Shown one piece after another: positions 31,571-39,059 of a DNA stretch of 43,348 nt (position 1 is its first letter; each line of letters begins with the position of its first letter). The notes under the pieces were generated by a model. The model was not told the DNA's origin. It worked only from the letters and a program-made list of their open reading frames with translations, and ran no database searches. The stretch spans positions 1 through 43,348 of the forward strand of contig JACIWU010000020.1 of NCBI GenBank assembly GCA_014360805.1. The letters run 5' to 3'. The translations under genes and the position numbers were made by a program. Source of the DNA: Chloroflexota bacterium (GTDB lineage Bacteria > Chloroflexota > Anaerolineae > DTLA01).

Positions 31571-32432
31571 CGTCGCCTCCCGATGACATGTGTTTCCGAC
31601 GGAGCCGAAGCAGCCGCCATGTGCCAACCTCTTGGAATCCGAGCCGCCTGTAGACGCTTCCGGCGCGCGGATTGTCGTAGAACAGGCAGGGCTGAAGCCT
31701 CTGGCGCAGCAGGTCGCGGCAAAGGGCGCGCATGCAGGCCGTGGCGTGCCCTCGGTTGCGCCATGCGGGCAGCGTGAACACGCCGCCGATCATGGCCATC
31801 TCGGGCGTCTCGGCGTTGGTGAGCGCCGCCGACACGATGCGGCCGCCGTCTTCCGCGACGAAGATCCGCCCGTGGGTCAGCACCCGCCGCAGGCTGACCT
31901 CGTCGCGCGACATCTCGCCCGCCTCGGCGTACAGCGCCGCCAGCCCGGGCAGGTCTGGCTCTGTGGCGCGGCGGGCTTGTTGCGCGTGGGGAGCCTCGCT
32001 CATCGCCTGCATTACGGCGAAGTGCGAACGGTGGTCTTCGGAAGCCTCATAGTTGCGGATGTGCTCCCAGAGGCGGCTGACAAGGCCGTACTCGCCCGTG
32101 ATCGCCCTCGCGCCGGCAGGGTGCCGGTCAACCACCGCCGCCATCGCCGCGAAGTCCGCGTCGCCCGCGCCGGCAGGGTGCCGGTCAACCACCGCCGCCA
32201 TCGCCGCGAAGTCCGCGTCGCCCGCGTCGTACAGCGCCCAGTTGGCGCGGTAGCGCATGAGCACGCCCGCCAGGCGGCCTTGAGCGTCGCACCCCCAATA
32301 CTCCAAATCAGGCTCGCGTATGCCCATGGTCAGCAGGTTGCCGATGAGAAACAGGTTGTTGCGCGGGTCGCCACGGAGAACGGCAAGGAGTTCGGGCGTG
32401 TCCGTGGCGAAGAGTTTGCGGATGGGTCGCAT
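31557..32432 (-). CDS. GNAT-family acetyltransferase with a 19-residue tandem duplication
   Basis: A 291-residue protein with a degenerate N-terminal half (LFLIGNLLTMG) and a catalytic C-terminal GNAT domain (GGVFTLPAWRNRGHATACM as motif A, LFYDNPRAGSVYRRLGF as motif B). It resembles GNAT proteins that act on small metabolites; substrate unknown. Residues around 70-107 contain AGDADFAAMAAVVDRHPAG twice in a row, from an exact 57-bp DNA duplication. ATG at 32432 with GAGG upstream is preferred to a GTG at 32444. Confidence 0.85.
   Translation of the reverse strand: MRPIRKLFATDTPELLAVLRGDPRNNLFLIGNLLTMGIREPDLEYWGCDAQGRLAGVLMRYRANWALYDAGDADFAAMAAVVDRHPAGAGDADFAAMAAVVDRHPAGARAITGEYGLVSRLWEHIRNYEASEDHRSHFAVMQAMSEAPHAQQARRATEPDLPGLAALYAEAGEMSRDEVSLRRVLTHGRIFVAEDGGRIVSAALTNAETPEMAMIGGVFTLPAWRNRGHATACMRALCRDLLRQRLQPCLFYDNPRAGSVYRRLGFQEVGTWRLLRLRRKHMSSGGDDESS
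32110..32223. repeat. Exact 57-bp tandem duplication inside a GNAT gene
   Basis: Units 32110-32166 and 32167-32223 are identical and keep the reading frame (19 codons each). Confidence 0.95.
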
Positions 32433-32465
32433 CGCGTGCCTCACGGAACCGGTTTGACCGCACAG

Positions 32466-32495
32466 ATTTTAGCACGCGGGCGCGGGTTTCGCCAA
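32466..32495 (-). promoter_or_regulatory. Promoter of the GNAT-hydrolase pair
   Basis: On the minus strand TTGGCG, 18-nt spacer, TAAAAT preceded by TGC (extended -10). Confidence 0.55.
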
Positions 32496-32525
32496 TCGCG
32501 AGGGCGCGCACAACCCCGCCCATAC

Positions 32526-32564
32526 GCCGAGGCACACAGGCGCGCTGGCTCCGTGTGCCTCGGC
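32526..32564. terminator. 12-bp perfect hairpin after the DUF4139 gene
   Basis: GCCGAGGCACAC and its exact complement flank a 15-nt loop, 43 nt after the stop. No U-tract; either a terminator or a REP-like element. Confidence 0.5.
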
Positions 32565-32606
32565 AGTCGGCTTGCGAATTGCTGGCGGCTGAATGCTGAC
32601 CGTCGC

Positions 32607-34076
32607 CTACCAGCGATACCGCACGGTGTAGGTGATCTTCGCCTCGCCATCCTTGGGCACGTTCACGCGGAACTCCACGCTGCTGGAGTCCAGTTTCGTG
32701 TACTCCTGGCTCTTGGCCGTAATCTCCCACTCGCTCCAGCGGAACATGTGCTCCACGACCCGCACCTCCACCGCTTCGCTCTTGTGGTTGCGGACGCTGA
32801 TCTCAAAACTCTCCTCTATGGTCCGCTCGCCCAGTTGCTTGAAGTCGGTCTGCTTGCGCTCGCCTACGATGTCAAAGGCATCGCCCAGGTACAGGCGCAC
32901 GCGCTCGTCCTTGGGCGTGTGGTCAATCTCGTCCTCGCCCACGAACTCCGTTCCGCCGCCGGTGTCCTCCTTGTACACGCGGACCCGGCCCTTGGGCAGT
33001 GGGACGCCCAGTCCGCCGGCCTGGGAGTTCTTGAACTCCACCAGCACCATGACCTTCTTGTTGCTGGTGGGGCCGTAGGTTGGGTCGGTGATCGGCCCGT
33101 AGTAGCGCCAGGAGCCTCCGCCCAGGCCGTCGTACACGAAGATCTTCTCGGCCTTCACGCCCTCGGCGCTCACAAACTCAATCTGCTTGGTCTGCTGCTC
33201 CTTCACCGTAACGGGCCGCTGTACCTCGTACAGGTGGTACTCAAAGAACTGGCGTTCGGCCACCTGTTCGGCGGTCGGCGCGGGCGCACCCTTGCGCGCC
33301 AGATCGTAAACCATCAGTTCCTGGGCAGGCTGCACGCGATGGATGTCGCCAGCGATGAGTTTCAGCCGCGCGTCCTTGTACGTGGCCCCGCTGCGGTTGT
33401 CCACGGTAACCCAGCCGTTCAGGCCCAGAGAGGCGTCGTCGGGAGCCAGGACCACCACGTAGTCGGCCGACCACGTGATGCCGCTCGTCAGGTACGTAAC
33501 TTCCACATCATGCGCGCCGGCCTTGGCGGCCTCCAACTGCCACAGCAGCGAGGGCTTCGTGATGAGCCCTTCCGGTAGGGCGGGGAATTGGAATTCGCGC
33601 ACCTGGCTCGCCTTGACGACGGTTACCTTGCCGTCGGTGGCCTGAAGGATGATGTCATCGGCGCCGCTGAGCAACTTGCCCGTGTACACACTGCCGTCGT
33701 CGGTAACCAGCGTGATCTGCTGGTCCACGTACTTGCGCAGGAGTTTGGCCGACCCGACCACGTCGTACTCGTAGTTCTGCTCCAACACCGCGGTCCCCTC
33801 GGGATCGGTCAGCGAGCGGAAGTGCACCGATGTGGGGTCAATCCCCGCGGCCACATCGGAGAAGCGGACGAAGTTCAGACCTTTCTCCAGGGTCATCTGA
33901 CGGTGCTCTTTGACCAGCCCCAGGTCCGAGTTGTACACCGTCAACTCCACGCCGGGCGACTCGGCGTGCGCGGGCGTGGGCGAGAGGGACGCCGCCAGGT
34001 TGCTTCCCGCGGAGCATGCGGCCAGGGCCAGCGCCGCCACGGCGCCCAGGATGCGGAACCAACGCGCGTATCTCAT
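32607..34076 (-). CDS. DUF4139 domain lipoprotein
   Basis: A 489-residue exported protein. The signal peptide ends at lipobox LALAAC with C21. The remainder matches DUF4139 proteins: VELTVYNSDLGLVKEHRQM near the start, WQLEAAKAGAHDVEVTYLT, SADYVVVLAPDD, and a beta-rich end (ISVRNHKSEAVEVRVVEHM, ITYTVRYRW). It is probably anchored outside the membrane. The molecular role of the family is not settled. AGGAGGAGA precedes the start at 34076. Confidence 0.88.
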   Translation of the reverse strand: MRYARWFRILGAVAALALAACSAGSNLAASLSPTPAHAESPGVELTVYNSDLGLVKEHRQMTLEKGLNFVRFSDVAAGIDPTSVHFRSLTDPEGTAVLEQNYEYDVVGSAKLLRKYVDQQITLVTDDGSVYTGKLLSGADDIILQATDGKVTVVKASQVREFQFPALPEGLITKPSLLWQLEAAKAGAHDVEVTYLTSGITWSADYVVVLAPDDASLGLNGWVTVDNRSGATYKDARLKLIAGDIHRVQPAQELMVYDLARKGAPAPTAEQVAERQFFEYHLYEVQRPVTVKEQQTKQIEFVSAEGVKAEKIFVYDGLGGGSWRYYGPITDPTYGPTSNKKVMVLVEFKNSQAGGLGVPLPKGRVRVYKEDTGGGTEFVGEDEIDHTPKDERVRLYLGDAFDIVGERKQTDFKQLGERTIEESFEISVRNHKSEAVEVRVVEHMFRWSEWEITAKSQEYTKLDSSSVEFRVNVPKDGEAKITYTVRYRW

Positions 34077-34444
34077 ATTCTCCTCCTTGCGACAGGTTTC
34101 TTGCGGTGTGTGCGAGTTTGAGACGCGCCCCGGTGCGCGTTTGTTCCGCCTGGCGTCGGGCCGCACACCTCACCCCCACCCTTGGGCCTTCCCTACCCCG
34201 CGGCGGGGAAAATGGTAGGAGCAACCTGCAGGTTGCCCCTACGAGCGAACCGGCGCTCCGCCGGGCTTTGCCCGTTCCACTCGTCGGTGTCGGGTGGCGC
34301 ACCTCACCCCCGGCCTTCGGCCTCCCCTAGCCCGCGGCGGGGAGAGGGGGAACGAGGGGGTAAGGTTGGTATGCCCGCCGTGCGGGCGGAATGCCCTTCG
34401 TGCAGATTCGTGTTATTCGTGGATGACGCTGACGCCAGCCCGAC
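34077..34444. repeat. Repeat-bearing gene-free region
   Basis: It holds several elements. The near-perfect GTAGGA/GCCCCTAC palindrome at 34215-34242 (28 bp, one mismatch) shares its GCAACC core with the copy at 43164. Two CCTCACCCC...CGGCGGGGA units lie at 34166-34210 and 34303-34350; such text also occurs near 43055. A fragment TTCGTGTTATTCGTGG at 34406-34424 is of the type seen at 3430. No gene seen. Confidence 0.7.
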
Positions 34445-34472
34445 TTGACAAACCCGCGCCTCGGTGTATGCT
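34445..34472 (+). promoter_or_regulatory. Promoter of the arsR-like gene
   Basis: TTGACA, 16-nt spacer, TATGCT. Predicted transcription start is near 34479, almost at the likely GTG start. Confidence 0.55.
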
Positions 34473-34479
34473 AATGCAC

Positions 34480-34860
34480 GTGAGCGCACAGGAACACGAG
34501 AACGGCTACGCCGCAATGGCGAAACTGCACAAGGTGCTATCTCATCCGGCGCGGCTGCGCATCCTGGAGTTGCTGGCGCAGTGCGGCGAAGCGTGCGTGT
34601 GCCATCTCGTCGTGGCCCTGGGGCGGCGCCAGCCCTACGTCTCACAGCAGTTGGCCGTTCTGCGCGACGCGAACCTCATCGCCGAGCGCCGCGACGGCAC
34701 ATTGATCTACTACCGCCTTGCCGACGAGCAGGTGATGGAACTCATCGCCGCAAGCCGTCGCTGGGCAAGGGCCAGGCACGGCGAGCGGGCGCAATTCCCC
34801 CCTGTGGAAGAAGGGCCGCTGCCAGGGTGCTCCTGCCCCTCGTGCTCTACGAAGGGATGA
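34480..34860 (+). CDS. arsR: ArsR-family metal/redox-sensing repressor
   Basis: A 126-residue winged-helix regulator. KVLSHPARLRILELL is the typical first helix; C39-V-C41 in the alpha3 region matches the CVC(D) metal site of ArsR; QPYVSQQLAVLRDANLIAERR is the recognition helix and wing. The tail ends in CSCPSC, perhaps a second site. The start is uncertain: ATGs at 34468 and 34474 fall inside or next to the -10 box, the GTG at 34480 would be nearly leaderless, and an ATG at 34516 has no ribosome site. It could regulate the downstream FeS and thioredoxin genes. Confidence 0.88.
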   Translation: MSAQEHENGYAAMAKLHKVLSHPARLRILELLAQCGEACVCHLVVALGRRQPYVSQQLAVLRDANLIAERRDGTLIYYRLADEQVMELIAASRRWARARHGERAQFPPVEEGPLPGCSCPSCSTKG

Positions 34861-34903
34861 CGCCCCTTCCCTCTACCCGCGTAATATTCAAAACCGCGCA
34901 TAG

Positions 34904-34931
34904 TTGACAGCAGGGCCACGTCGGGTATACT
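34904..34931 (+). promoter_or_regulatory. Promoter of the FeS-protein gene
   Basis: TTGACA, 16-nt spacer, TATACT. The leader of about 70 nt holds GCGCAG/CTGCGC arms, a possible hairpin or operator. Confidence 0.65.
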
Positions 34932-35006
34932 GGATGTGGGATACTGCACCTGCCGCGCAGAGGGATCCACGCTGCGCGCATGACCGCCACCGAGGGAGGA
35001 TGCACA

Positions 35007-35534
35007 ATGCTGTGCAAAGAGTACGAACTGGAAGTCATTTCGCCGCCGTGCGACCCGGGTTCGGAGCGCTGGAGCGCCTTCGCGCGGCTCCAAGAGGACA
35101 TCAGCGAGGTCATGCCCTATCTCAACACCATCTGGAAGAACGCCATCTACGACCACGAGAATCGCATCCTGACGATGGTGCGTGGCGGGCGGCGGTACAC
35201 GCTCCGCCCCCATGAGGTTGCCATCAGCAACCTGGAAGATCGGGAAGAGGCCCAGCGCGTGGCCGAGCGCATCCTGGACGAGATCAACAGGGTGTGGGAT
35301 CGGCGGCATGAGATCGTGCCTTCCTACGAGAAGCGCCATCAGCCGACGGTGATGGAAATCTACAAACTCTTGCCGGGCGGGAATTGCAAGCAGTGCGGCG
35401 ATCCCACCTGTTTCGTATTCGCGAGCAAACTGGTGGCGGGCACGACGGACCTGACCCGTTGCGTCCGCATCTACGAGGCCGAATTTGCCGCCCAACGGGA
35501 ACGCCTGGAGCAGATTCTTGGCCTGGTGGAGTGA
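35007..35534 (+). CDS. Small FeS-domain protein (CxxCx4Cx16C)
   Basis: A 175-residue protein whose C-terminal part has C127, C130, C135 and C152, the spacing of the four-cysteine Fe-S domain found in RnfB and in the acetyl-CoA synthase/CODH corrinoid protein (PF04060 type). The N-terminal 110 residues have no motif that I recognise and are predicted mixed alpha/beta. GGGAGGA at 34994 supports the start at 35007. An electron-carrying or cluster-binding accessory role is likely, but the partner is unknown. Confidence 0.8.
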   Translation: MLCKEYELEVISPPCDPGSERWSAFARLQEDISEVMPYLNTIWKNAIYDHENRILTMVRGGRRYTLRPHEVAISNLEDREEAQRVAERILDEINRVWDRRHEIVPSYEKRHQPTVMEIYKLLPGGNCKQCGDPTCFVFASKLVAGTTDLTRCVRIYEAEFAAQRERLEQILGLVE

Positions 35535-35614
35535 GCGCGCTCCGAATTGCAGCAGCGGGAGCGTCGCGCGGTGCGCCGGCATCTTGGGCGACGGCCGTTC
35601 GTTAGGGGGAAATC

Positions 35615-35674
35615 TTGTTTGAGCGGATTCTGTTTCCAACGGACTTCTCCGCGTGCCTGCCCGAATTAGCGCGG
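35615..35674 (+). pseudogene. Remnant of a universal stress protein start
   Basis: The 20 codons from TTG 35615 read FERILFPTDFSACLPEL, very like the first strand and helix of UspA proteins, and are preceded by AGGGGGA. The frame then runs directly into the thioredoxin gene. This could be a truncated usp gene fused to it. Confidence 0.4.
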
Positions 35675-37576
35675 ATGCGAAAATCGCTCAGAGCATGGAT
35701 ACTGGGGCTGGTGGTCGTCGCGGCGCTGCTGTCGGCGACGGTGCAGGCCCAAGAGCCCAGGGTTCGCGCCGTGCTGTTCTATTCCGATACCTGCCCTCTG
35801 TGCCACAAGGTGCTGGAAGAAGTTCTGCCTCCCCTCACGGCCCAGTACGGGGATCGGCTTGAGGTGAGGCGGGTGGAGATCACGCCCGCCGCGAACTACG
35901 AACTCCTCCTGCGCATGGAGCAGGTGCACAACGTCCCGCCCGACAAGGGCGCGGTGCCCGAGATGTTCATCGGCGATCGCGTCCTTTTCGGCCTGGACGA
36001 GATTCGCGCCCAACTCCCCGCGCTGATTGAGGCGTACCTGGCGGCGGGCGGCGTGGACTGGCCCGAAGGATACGCCGAGCCGCCCGCCACACCCGCCTGG
36101 CCCCTGCCCACGGCCCGGCCCACCCCAAAGGCGTGCCACATCTGCGACGAGGGCGATCCCGTGGTCCGGATGTACTTCTTCTGGAGCAGCCTGTGCCCGG
36201 AATGCCACCGCGTGCAGGATGAGGTGCTGAAGCCGCTGCAGGAGCGGTATGACCGCCAGTTGGTGGTGGACGCCAGGGACGTGGAGAAGTCGCCCGCCGA
36301 CTACGACCTGCTCACGGCGCTGGAGCGGCAGTTCGGCACCGGCGAAGGGGCGCTGCCCGTCATCTTCATCGGCGACCACGTGCTCCACGGGGAACAGGCC
36401 GCCCGCGAGCAACTGGCCGCGCTGGTGGAATATTACATGAACGAGGGTGGCGTGGACTTCCCGAAACTCACCGGTCCCGCCGCGCCGTCGGGCGCGCCCA
36501 GCGGCCAACAGCCGGCCATCCACCTGGCCTACTTCTTCCAGGTGGGCTGCCACGAATGCGACCGCGCCCGCTACGACCTCCAGTATTTGCAGAGCAAGTA
36601 CCCGCAGTTGCGCATTCACGAATACGACATCCAAGAGCACGCCGCGCTGGCCGAATGGCTGGGCGAACGCAACGGCGTGCCGCTGAACAAGCGCCTCACC
36701 GCCCCGGTTGCGTTTGTCGGCTCGGAAGCGCTCCTGGGCGACGGAGTCAACGTCCGCACGCTTGAGGGCGCCATCCAGAAGTACCTCGCTGGCGGAAGCG
36801 GGGCCTACTGGGAGGGCCAGCAAGATGTGGCCAGCGCCGCCGAAAGCATCCTCAGCCGGTTCCGATCCTTCGGGGCGCTGACCGTGGCGGCGGCGGGGCT
36901 GATAGACGGCCTCAACCCGTGCGCCTTCGCCACCATCGTGTTCTTCATCTCCTACCTTGCGTTCACGGGGCGCAAGGGCCGCGACATTGTTTTTGTGGGT
37001 GGGATGTTTACCCTCGGCGTCTTCCTGACCTACCTGGGGGTCGGGGTGGGCTTTCTCAAGTTCCTGGCGAGCCTGCCGTTCTTGCCCGCCATCAGCCGCT
37101 ATCTGTACGGCTTCACGGCGGCCTTGTGCCTGGCGCTGGCGCTGGGCAGCCTGTACGACTGGTACCAGGCGCGGCGGGGGCGGCCTGAAGAGATGCGCCT
37201 GAAACTGCCGACCCGACTGCGGCGCCAGATCAACCGCGTCATCCGCGAGGGTGCGCAAGCCCGCGCCGTCGCCGGCGTGGCCTTCGCCACGGGCATCGTC
37301 GTCTCGCTCATTGAACTGGCGTGCACCGGCCAGGTGTACCTGCCCACGATTCTGTTCGTGCTGGGCGTGCCGGCCATGAGGATTCGGGCGCTGGTCTACC
37401 TGCTGCTGTACAACGTCGTCTTTGTGGTGCCGCTCGTCGTGGTGTTCCTGCTGGCCTACTGGGGCACATCCTCGGAGCGACTGGGCCAATTCGTGAGTCG
37501 GCGCGCCGGCGCAATCAAGTTGGCGACCGCCGGGCTTTTTGCACTCCTGGCGGCGTGGATGATTACCTTCCTGTAG
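35675..37576 (+). CDS. Triple-thioredoxin / CcdA-like membrane protein
   Basis: A 633-residue exported redox protein. A signal peptide (about 1-25) is followed by three thioredoxin-like domains with CxxC at C40/C43 (TCPLC), C174/C177 (LCPEC) and C292/C295 (GCHEC), then a six-helix CcdA/DsbD-like domain (GLIDGLNPCAFATIVFF, LIELACTGQVYLPTI). The membrane part probably moves electrons outward to the thioredoxin domains. ATG 35675 has no clear ribosome site; TTG 35615 in the same frame has one (AGGGGGA), giving a 20-residue extension. It may act on exported thiols or metalloproteins. Confidence 0.88.
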   Translation: MRKSLRAWILGLVVVAALLSATVQAQEPRVRAVLFYSDTCPLCHKVLEEVLPPLTAQYGDRLEVRRVEITPAANYELLLRMEQVHNVPPDKGAVPEMFIGDRVLFGLDEIRAQLPALIEAYLAAGGVDWPEGYAEPPATPAWPLPTARPTPKACHICDEGDPVVRMYFFWSSLCPECHRVQDEVLKPLQERYDRQLVVDARDVEKSPADYDLLTALERQFGTGEGALPVIFIGDHVLHGEQAAREQLAALVEYYMNEGGVDFPKLTGPAAPSGAPSGQQPAIHLAYFFQVGCHECDRARYDLQYLQSKYPQLRIHEYDIQEHAALAEWLGERNGVPLNKRLTAPVAFVGSEALLGDGVNVRTLEGAIQKYLAGGSGAYWEGQQDVASAAESILSRFRSFGALTVAAAGLIDGLNPCAFATIVFFISYLAFTGRKGRDIVFVGGMFTLGVFLTYLGVGVGFLKFLASLPFLPAISRYLYGFTAALCLALALGSLYDWYQARRGRPEEMRLKLPTRLRRQINRVIREGAQARAVAGVAFATGIVVSLIELACTGQVYLPTILFVLGVPAMRIRALVYLLLYNVVFVVPLVVVFLLAYWGTSSERLGQFVSRRAGAIKLATAGLFALLAAWMITFL

Positions 37577-37870
37577 AACACGTAGGCACGAACCTACACG
37601 AATGGAGAATAAATGTAGGCACGTAGTTCCCCATTCGCGTGGATTGGCGTTATTCGCGGTTACAGTTTCGTAGGGTGGCTTTCCACAGCCGCGGCAGGTA
37701 TGGAAACCTGCCCTACGCTCGGTTGCATTGCCTAACCTATTCGCGTGGATTGGCGTTATTCGCGGTTACAGTTTCGTAGGGCGGCTTTCCATAGCCGCGG
37801 CAGGGGGCTGCGCTCCGTTCCCCATTCACGTGGATTGGCGTTATTCGCGGTTACAATGGGGAGCATTTTG
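37577..37870. repeat. Composite repeat block before the selenoprotein candidate
   Basis: Three copies of ATTCGCGTGGATTGGCGTT(ATTCGCGGTTACA) lie at 37633-37664, 37739-37770 and 37824-37855. The first two extend identically through GTTTCGTAGGG (43 bp). The palindrome 37670-37716 runs GTAGGG to CCCTAC with TTTCCA/TGGAAA arms; a partial copy follows at 37776. Spacing is irregular, so this is not a CRISPR array. Confidence 0.8.
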
Positions 37871-37895
37871 GGCTGATGGGCAAGCGTGGTATTAT
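37868..37895 (+). promoter_or_regulatory. Possible promoter of the selenoprotein candidate
   Basis: Weak: TTGGGC, 16-nt spacer, TATTAT with TGG before it. About 75 nt of leader precede the GTG start. Confidence 0.35.
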
Positions 37896-37976
37896 ATCGT
37901 TGCAGCCGGAACCTTTGCCGGCCTGGTGCGAAACTTGGCCGCCCTGGGCAAATGACCTGATTTTGTGAGGTGAGTC

Positions 37977-39038
37977 GTGGCGAAGAAACGCAAGAAGAAA
38001 CAGGTCCCCAAGCAGGCTCCGCGCACGGCGCAGGCAGCGAAGAAAGCCGAGCCCAAACCCAAGCCGAAGGCCGGCGAGCGTAGCTCCATTCGGCGGTGGA
38101 TCGCGCCTGTTGCGCTGGCGCTGGTTGTCGTCGCGGCTCTCATCACCGCCCAGGCCCTCATCCGCCGCAACGCCGCGCGCCCCACAGGCCCCTGGACACT
38201 CACCATCCTGCACACCACCGACGTGGAAGGGTACCTGGACCCCTGCGGCTGACGCCCGCCCAAGGGGGGTGTGGCCCGTCGGGCCACCGTCATCAAGGAC
38301 TACCGCGCCAAGACCCCGTACCTGCTCGTCTTGGACGCGGGCGACGCGCTCTTCGGCCAGCCCGTCTCCGACGTCAGCCAGGGCAAGGCGCTCACCGAGG
38401 CGATGGATCTCATGGGATACAACGCCATGGCCATCGGCGAACGCGACACAGGCCATTGGGACGAATTGCTGGCCCGCTCGCGCGAGGCGAAGTTCGCCTT
38501 CCTGTCGGCGAACCTGGTTTACGCCAACACCGGCAAGCCGGTCTTCACGCCCTACGTCGTGCAGGACGTCGGCGGGCACAAAGTCGCCATCATCGGCCTG
38601 TCTCCGGCCGACGACTCGCTCAAGGCCTTCGCTCCGTCGGACGTTACGGTCAAAGACCCCGTGGAGACCGCCCGCGAGTACGTGAGCAAGGCCCGCGCCG
38701 AGAACGTGGATGCCGTCGTCATCCTGTCGCACGCGGGCAACGTGATGGATCGCAAGATCGCAATGGAGGTGGACGGCATCACCGCCATCGTGGGCGGGCA
38801 CTCCTACGACCTGCTCCAGGAGACGCTGCAACTGAACAACACGGTCATCGGACAGGCGGGCTACGGCGGCGAATGGCTGGGCGAGATCACCGTGGACTTT
38901 GACGCCGAAGGCAAAATCGTCTCGGCCAAGGCGGGCGTGATTCCCCTCACGGAGGAGTACGCCGACGATCCGGAACTGGCCGCTTTGGCCGCCCGCTACA
39001 ACGCCGCGCTCCCGCCGACGCCCACCATCCAGCCGTAG
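37977..39038 (+). CDS. Membrane-anchored metallophosphatase-like protein with in-frame TGA (candidate Sec92)
   Basis: 353 residues if TGA codon 92 (38250) is read through. A Lys-rich N-terminus and one transmembrane helix (about 40-62) precede a calcineurin/5'-nucleotidase-like domain: ILHTTDVEGYLDPCG, then TGA, RPPKGGVARRATVIK, LVLDAGDALFG, GERDTGH, VVILSHAG and IVGGHSY. Several metal ligands of true 5'-nucleotidases are changed. Relatives that I recall carry Cys-Gly-Cys at this point, so the TGA replaces Cys. No frameshift is needed. GTG 37977 follows GAGGTGA. Alternatives: a nonsense mutation or two fragments. Confidence 0.7.
38250..38288 (+). promoter_or_regulatory. SECIS-like hairpin after the in-frame TGA
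   Basis: After the TGA, GTGGCCC (38271-38277) pairs with GGGCCAC (38281-38287) around loop GTC, with an unpaired T at 38270 and a G-C pair beyond. The loop G lies 25 nt after the TGA. Position, bulged U and G-first loop resemble bacterial SECIS elements. Confidence 0.55.
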
Positions 39039-39059
39039 CACCGCAAGGAGGCAGCAGCC

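Noticed and set aside
34294-34479. Longer start for the ArsR gene at 34294
   Set aside because: The added residues are encoded by intergenic repeats and lie upstream of the promoter.
37577-37870. CRISPR array from the three 32-bp repeats
   Set aside because: Only three copies with unequal spacing, spacers containing other repeats, and no cas genes.
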